Shown here: one piece after another, positions 30,634 through 33,813 of the stretch
Numbering within the stretch: position 1 is the stretch's first letter
Layout: every line of letters begins with the position of its first letter
From: Phycisphaerales bacterium
GTDB taxonomy: Bacteria; Planctomycetota; Phycisphaerae; Phycisphaerales; UBA1924
DNA: 33,813 bases
Reading direction: 5' to 3'
Assembly: GCA_022072615.1 (NCBI GenBank)
Contig: JAJVHS010000001.1
Location: 1 to 33,813, forward strand
Notes under the pieces: generated by a model
What the model saw: only the letters and a program-made list of their open reading frames with translations
The model's database searches: none
Told to the model about the DNA's origin: nothing
Program-made: the position numbers and the translations under genes

Positions 30634-30639
30634 AGAGTA
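30634..30639 (-). promoter_or_regulatory. -10 box placed for a leaderless pcrA transcript
   Basis: TACTCT on the minus strand ends 6 nt before the pcrA ATG, with no ribosome binding site in between. The layout is the same as at 7584 and 33378. Confidence 0.45.
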
Positions 30640-30711
30640 TCGCTGAGCGGGTGGAGATTCACTCCGCGGCGATCGGGTGAGCGGTGCGGCGCGGGCGGCG
30701 GGCGGCGGCGG

Positions 30712-32646
30712 TCAGTTGACTTTCTCTTCCCCGTTGTCGCGCACGCGCTCGACGGTGCCCGCGTCGGGCTTGTCGGGCTGGAAGGGCGAGTTGGACCGCA
30801 GGATGAGAGAGACTCCGTCGGGGAGGCTTCGGGTGACCTGCGCGACGACGTCGCCGGCGAGGGTGCGTGAGAAGAACCAGCGGCGGGTGCGGCCCATGAT
30901 GAGGGTGTCGCAGCCGTAGGTCACGGTGTAATCGAGGATCTCGCTGGGGATGTCGGTGCCGGTGACGTAGATGGGGACGAAGGGAACGCCCGCCTGCCGG
31001 GCGAGGACCGCGGTGGTTCCCAAGGCGATCATCGCCTCGGGATCGTCCTCGACCTGGGGCACCTTTCCGGGGGCGATGTCGAGCACGCGCAGGGTGCGGA
31101 CGTAGATCGAGAAGAGCACCGCCTTGCGGCGCCGGGCGAGGTCGACGGCGAACTCGGACTGGTCCTTTCCGCGGGCGGCGAGCATGAGCCGCGGGCGGCT
31201 GGAATCGAGCCTGGCGGTGGGGGATCGCAGCTCGGCGAGCCAGCCGGTGGCGGGTTCGGGGAGCTGCTCCTCGAGGGCCCGGCGGCGGCGCTGCGCGGCG
31301 ACGATCTGTCGCAGGGCGAGGATGGTGGCGACGATGCCGCCGGCGAAGTAGGTCGCGTGGAGCTTGGTGGAGATGATGGTGGCCTCGACCGCGAGCATGA
31401 CGATGGCGACGACGGCGAGGCCGATGCGGCTCCTGGGCGAGATGTCGAGCCTGCGGTTGATGACGCAGCAGCCGATGTTGATGGTGATGGCGCCGACGAC
31501 GCCGACGGCGTACATGTCGTAGAGCAGGAGCGTGTTGCCCTTGCTGAGCACGACGGTGAGGATGCACGCGGCGACGGAGATGACCAGGCCGATCCACGGG
31601 ACGCCGGAGTAGTTGAGGCGCGTGAAGAACCTTGGGACCTCGGAGTCCTGGCCCATGGAGTAGAGGACCGACACCATCGCCATGACGGCGGTGTTGGAGG
31701 CCGAGAGCAGCAGGAGGCCGAAGGCGATGGCGGCGATCTTGCCGAAGTAGTAGCCGCCGGTGGCGCCGAGGAAGGAGTGCTGGCCGGCCTCGATGGCCAG
31801 GAGCTTGACGGCGGTGTCGCGGTATTCCTCGACTTCGTGCGGGACGGCGGCGCTGGGGTTGTGCAGGGCTTCGTACTTGATGGCGTCGGGGACGGTGACG
31901 TCCACCATGTGGGAGAGGCCGGTGAACGCGAGGCCGAAGATGAGGTTGAGGGTGATGACCTCGATGAGGACCGGCCAGATCGTGCGGCGTGCGGTCCTGG
32001 CGACCGGGGGCTTCATGAGGCCGGTCATGTTGGAGACGGCCTCGACCCCAGAGAGCGCGAGCATGAGGGCGACGAGGCTCGTCCACTGGTCCCAGGGCGA
32101 CGAGATCGATTCGTGCACGCCGGAGACGGTGCGGAGGCCCTCCTTCACGAAGGGGAGGCAGACGAGCAGGATCGAGACGGACATGCCCAGCGTGACCAGG
32201 GCGATCAGCAGGGCGAAGCGGCCGGCGTTGCGGGCGCCGTACCAGTTGACGATGCCGATGAGGAGCAGCGCGATCACCGAAAGCGGGACGATGGAGGCGA
32301 CGGGCGTCCCGAAGTACTTGAAGGCCTCGACGGTCGAGAGCGCGGCGGTCACGATGTAATCGCACAGCAGCAGCGTGGCGCCGATGACCGAGAGCACCGG
32401 GCTGAGCTGGCGGGCCGAGGTGTAGACGCCGCCGCCCTCGGGGAACACCCGGCAGACGATCGTGTACGCCCAGGCGACCGACGCCATGATGATGGACATC
32501 GCGCCCAGGTACCACACCGCGGCGTGGCCGGTGTAGAAGAAGGCCAGGCCCAGCACGTACAGACGGCTGGTTCCCCAATCGCCGAAGAGGAGCGGGCCCG
32601 CGTGAAACCAGTCAAGGTTCCTGGGACGGCTTTGGGCAACGAGCAT
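30712..32646 (-). CDS. APC-family permease with C-terminal USP-like domain
   Basis: The 644-residue product combines an amino acid/polyamine/organocation type permease (about residues 15-455, some 12 helices) with a cytoplasmic alpha/beta domain like universal stress proteins (about 480-625). The permease begins LLFGDWGTSRLYVLGLAFFY, and the usual helix-1 pattern and VFPEGGGVYTSARQ are visible. The tail has LMLAARGKDQSEFAVDLA, an internal FSIYVRTLRVLD and YGCDTLIMGRTRRWFF, matching USP strands with a G-x-S/T-R type end. Permease-USP fusions occur in several phyla; the nucleotide may regulate transport. The ATG at 32646 has a GGGAA purine run about 9 nt upstream and a TATACT box 70 nt upstream. 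The substrate is unknown. Confidence 0.88.
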   Translation of the reverse strand: MLVAQSRPRNLDWFHAGPLLFGDWGTSRLYVLGLAFFYTGHAAVWYLGAMSIIMASVAWAYTIVCRVFPEGGGVYTSARQLSPVLSVIGATLLLCDYIVTAALSTVEAFKYFGTPVASIVPLSVIALLLIGIVNWYGARNAGRFALLIALVTLGMSVSILLVCLPFVKEGLRTVSGVHESISSPWDQWTSLVALMLALSGVEAVSNMTGLMKPPVARTARRTIWPVLIEVITLNLIFGLAFTGLSHMVDVTVPDAIKYEALHNPSAAVPHEVEEYRDTAVKLLAIEAGQHSFLGATGGYYFGKIAAIAFGLLLLSASNTAVMAMVSVLYSMGQDSEVPRFFTRLNYSGVPWIGLVISVAACILTVVLSKGNTLLLYDMYAVGVVGAITINIGCCVINRRLDISPRSRIGLAVVAIVMLAVEATIISTKLHATYFAGGIVATILALRQIVAAQRRRRALEEQLPEPATGWLAELRSPTARLDSSRPRLMLAARGKDQSEFAVDLARRRKAVLFSIYVRTLRVLDIAPGKVPQVEDDPEAMIALGTTAVLARQAGVPFVPIYVTGTDIPSEILDYTVTYGCDTLIMGRTRRWFFSRTLAGDVVAQVTRSLPDGVSLILRSNSPFQPDKPDAGTVERVRDNGEEKVN

Positions 32647-32716
32647 CCGGTTCGATTCCCAGGGCCGGACGGTGCTTCTACGAGCACGCCGCGACTGCCG
32701 ACCCGCGCGTGGGCGG

Positions 32717-32722
32717 AGTATA
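32717..32722 (-). promoter_or_regulatory. Candidate -10 box of the APC-USP gene
   Basis: TATACT on the minus strand (5 of 6 consensus bases) would start transcription about 64 nt before the ATG at 32646. No good -35 is visible. The rest of the 278-bp gap up to 32924 shows only a small hairpin (GTGCT-TCTACG-AGCAC, near 32671). Confidence 0.35.
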
Positions 32723-32924
32723 GAGCCCGATGCCGGGCCGTCCGGCGGCGATTCCGGACTGGGCACTCGCGTGCGGTTTGACGCGGCGACGCGGCGGGCC
32801 TATTCCGCGGTTGTGCGGCGTCCGGTCGGAGCATGGCCGCCGGCGCGTAAGCGCGGCGCGGATGGGCCGCGGCGCGAGCATGGACCGGCGTGTGCCGCGG
32901 GGGCGGCCGAGCCCGGCGGCCTCT

Positions 32925-33371
32925 CTACATGCCGCAGGAATAGAAGAACTTGCCCTCGGTGATCTTGCCGTCCTTCACCGTGTACAGGGCGGTTTCGCTC
33001 ATGTTCATGCGCTGGCCGGCCATCGGTCCTTCGCTGCAGGTGCAATCCATGGTCATGGCGCAGATGAACTGGTCGCCGTTGACGACCGGGTCGCCGCAGG
33101 TGGCGCCGTGGACGACGGTGGTGTCGGCGAATCTGCGGGCCTTCTCGAGGAGCGAGGTCTTTCCCTGGCTGATGCGCTCGCAGCCGGGCATCTCCATGAC
33201 CTCGACGTGCCGGGCGTTGTCGGCGTAGAGCTCGGTGATGGCGTCGAGGTTCTTGCCGGCTCGGCACAGCTCGACCAGGCGCGTGGCGACGCGCTGCGTC
33301 GCCTGGTGGTCGGCCGGCATGGGGGGCATGCAGAATTCGGGCTTGGACGCGGGGGCGGTGGTGGTGCTCAT
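32925..33371 (-). CDS. SnoaL/NTF2-like fold protein
   Basis: The 148-residue product fits the cone-shaped NTF2/SnoaL-like fold. Helices come first (ATQRVATRLVELCRAGKN), then ELYADNARHVEVMEMPGC, a helix ISQGKTSLLEKARRFAD, and strands FICAMTMDCTCSEGP, MSETALYTVKDGKI and EGKFFYSCGM. Such proteins are small-molecule isomerases, hydrolases or binding proteins, and no active site can be named here. It has seven or more cysteines for its size. The ATG at 33371 has no Shine-Dalgarno, but TACGCT ends 6 nt upstream. It lies between the permease and the ElbB-like gene on the same strand, with 278 bp and 95 bp gaps. Confidence 0.78.
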   Translation of the reverse strand: MSTTTAPASKPEFCMPPMPADHQATQRVATRLVELCRAGKNLDAITELYADNARHVEVMEMPGCERISQGKTSLLEKARRFADTTVVHGATCGDPVVNGDQFICAMTMDCTCSEGPMAGQRMNMSETALYTVKDGKITEGKFFYSCGM

Positions 33372-33377
33372 GGAGGC

Positions 33378-33383
33378 AGCGTA
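33378..33383 (-). promoter_or_regulatory. -10 box placed for a leaderless NTF2-like transcript
   Basis: TACGCT on the minus strand lies 6 nt before the ATG at 33371, with only GCCTCC between. This is the third gene in the window with this exact layout. Confidence 0.45.
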
Positions 33384-33466
33384 CCACGCGCGCTGGCGCG
33401 CGCGAAATGGAAACTGCATTGAGGATGAGCCGGTCGCGAAACGCCGCGCGCCGCGTCGCGCTTGCG

Positions 33467-33813
33467 CTACTTCGCCACCATCGTGGCGAAGCGGTCGATC
33501 ATGGCGCCGATGCCCTGGAACACGTCCCAGGGGCTCGCGTGGAACATGTACGCGCCGGTGGTGACGAGGCGATTGGCCTCGTCGACGTGCGCGCCGGTGA
33601 CGTTGGTGGCGACGTGGGAGGCGCCCATCTTCTGGATGGCCGACGCCGTCTGCGTGTCGGACCCGATGGTCACCGAGCAGCCGCGGCCGCCCGCGGCGGT
33701 GCCCAGAACCCGCGCGGCGATCACGGGCGCGATGCAGCACATCGCGATGGGCCGGGAGGCGGCGGCGAACTCCTTGACGACCCGCTCGACGTCGGGGAGG
33801 ACGGAGCAGGCCG
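33467..33813 (-). CDS. elbB: ElbB-like DJ-1/PfpI family protein, C-terminal part (partial)
   Basis: The gene is cut by the window end; 114 residues plus the stop are present. The visible part reads DVERVVKEFAAASRPIAMCC, then IAPVIAARVLG, VTIGSDTQTASAIQKMGASH, VDEANRLVTTGAYMF and a final helix ending MVAK. This matches the C-terminal half of ElbB (glyoxalase-like, once linked to isoprenoid synthesis), including the conserved CIAP and VTTxAYM segments. The nucleophile elbow of the first half lies outside the window. The stop is TAG at 33469-33467. Confidence 0.88.
   Translation of the reverse strand, partial: ACSVLPDVERVVKEFAAASRPIAMCCIAPVIAARVLGTAAGGRGCSVTIGSDTQTASAIQKMGASHVATNVTGAHVDEANRLVTTGAYMFHASPWDVFQGIGAMIDRFATMVAK

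Noticed and set aside
28024..30870. A 948-codon open frame on the plus strand opposite pcrA
   Set aside because: It is the reverse-strand shadow of the helicase; its Glu/Gly/Val/Asp-rich product has no recognisable fold.
32649..32660. GGTTCGATTCCC, which looks like a tRNA T-arm
   Set aside because: No D-arm, anticodon arm or matching 7-bp acceptor stem is found around it on either strand; it lies at the start of the permease gene.

Overview
The window looks like a chromosomal segment of a planctomycete, most likely of the Phycisphaerae. This is an inference from very high GC, frequent GTG starts, a secreted protein ending in two dockerin-like repeats (DFDxxGFVDTDDF), and a membrane protein with the CPRCxYNLRGL/CPECG zinc ribbon often seen in that group. 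Only family-level homology read by eye supports the calls; no database search was run.

Positions 1-6600 are a flagellar export and regulation block on the + strand: the tail of flhB, flhA, flhF, flhG (fleN-like), an unrecognised two-helix membrane protein, and the flagellar sigma factor fliA, closed by a clear intrinsic terminator. Positions 6600-10100 hold a secreted dockerin-like protein (-), a lone glutamine amidotransferase of the TrpG/PabA family, and an aldehyde dehydrogenase of the alpha-ketoglutarate-semialdehyde type.

Positions 10149-16939 form a divergent carbohydrate locus. On the - strand lie an MFS transporter, a TIM-barrel sugar isomerase/epimerase (4-nt overlap) and a Gfo/Idh/MocA oxidoreductase. 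On the + strand lies one exported 1121-residue protein that joins an ApbE-like flavin transferase, a DUF1080 (3-keto-disaccharide hydrolase) domain, a GH29 alpha-L-fucosidase and a C-terminal beta-rich domain. This is the most unusual gene in the window, and the locus reads as an oxidation-linked glycoside-degradation system.

Positions 17051-19605 pair a PspA/IM30 (ESCRT-III-like) protein with a two-part AAA ATPase, a possible bacterial membrane-remodelling couple. Then follow an unknown helical protein, rpiA, a low-GC FRG-domain gene that looks acquired, and a UGT-like glycosyltransferase.

Positions 24107-26920 are a ferrous-iron uptake operon (feoA, feoB and a 58-residue membrane peptide) behind a promoter overlapped by a Fur-box-like palindrome. 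The rest, on the - strand, is a zinc-ribbon membrane protein, a UvrD/PcrA helicase, an APC permease with a C-terminal USP-like domain, an NTF2/SnoaL-like protein and the 3' part of an ElbB-like gene.

Two patterns cut across the genes. Three intergenic gaps carry unrelated short tandem repeats with 7- or 8-bp units (2445-2507, 10103-10130, 17806-17868). Three genes (trpG-like, pcrA, NTF2-like) lack a ribosome binding site and have a TAC-N-CT box exactly 6 nt before the start codon, which is the layout of leaderless transcripts.
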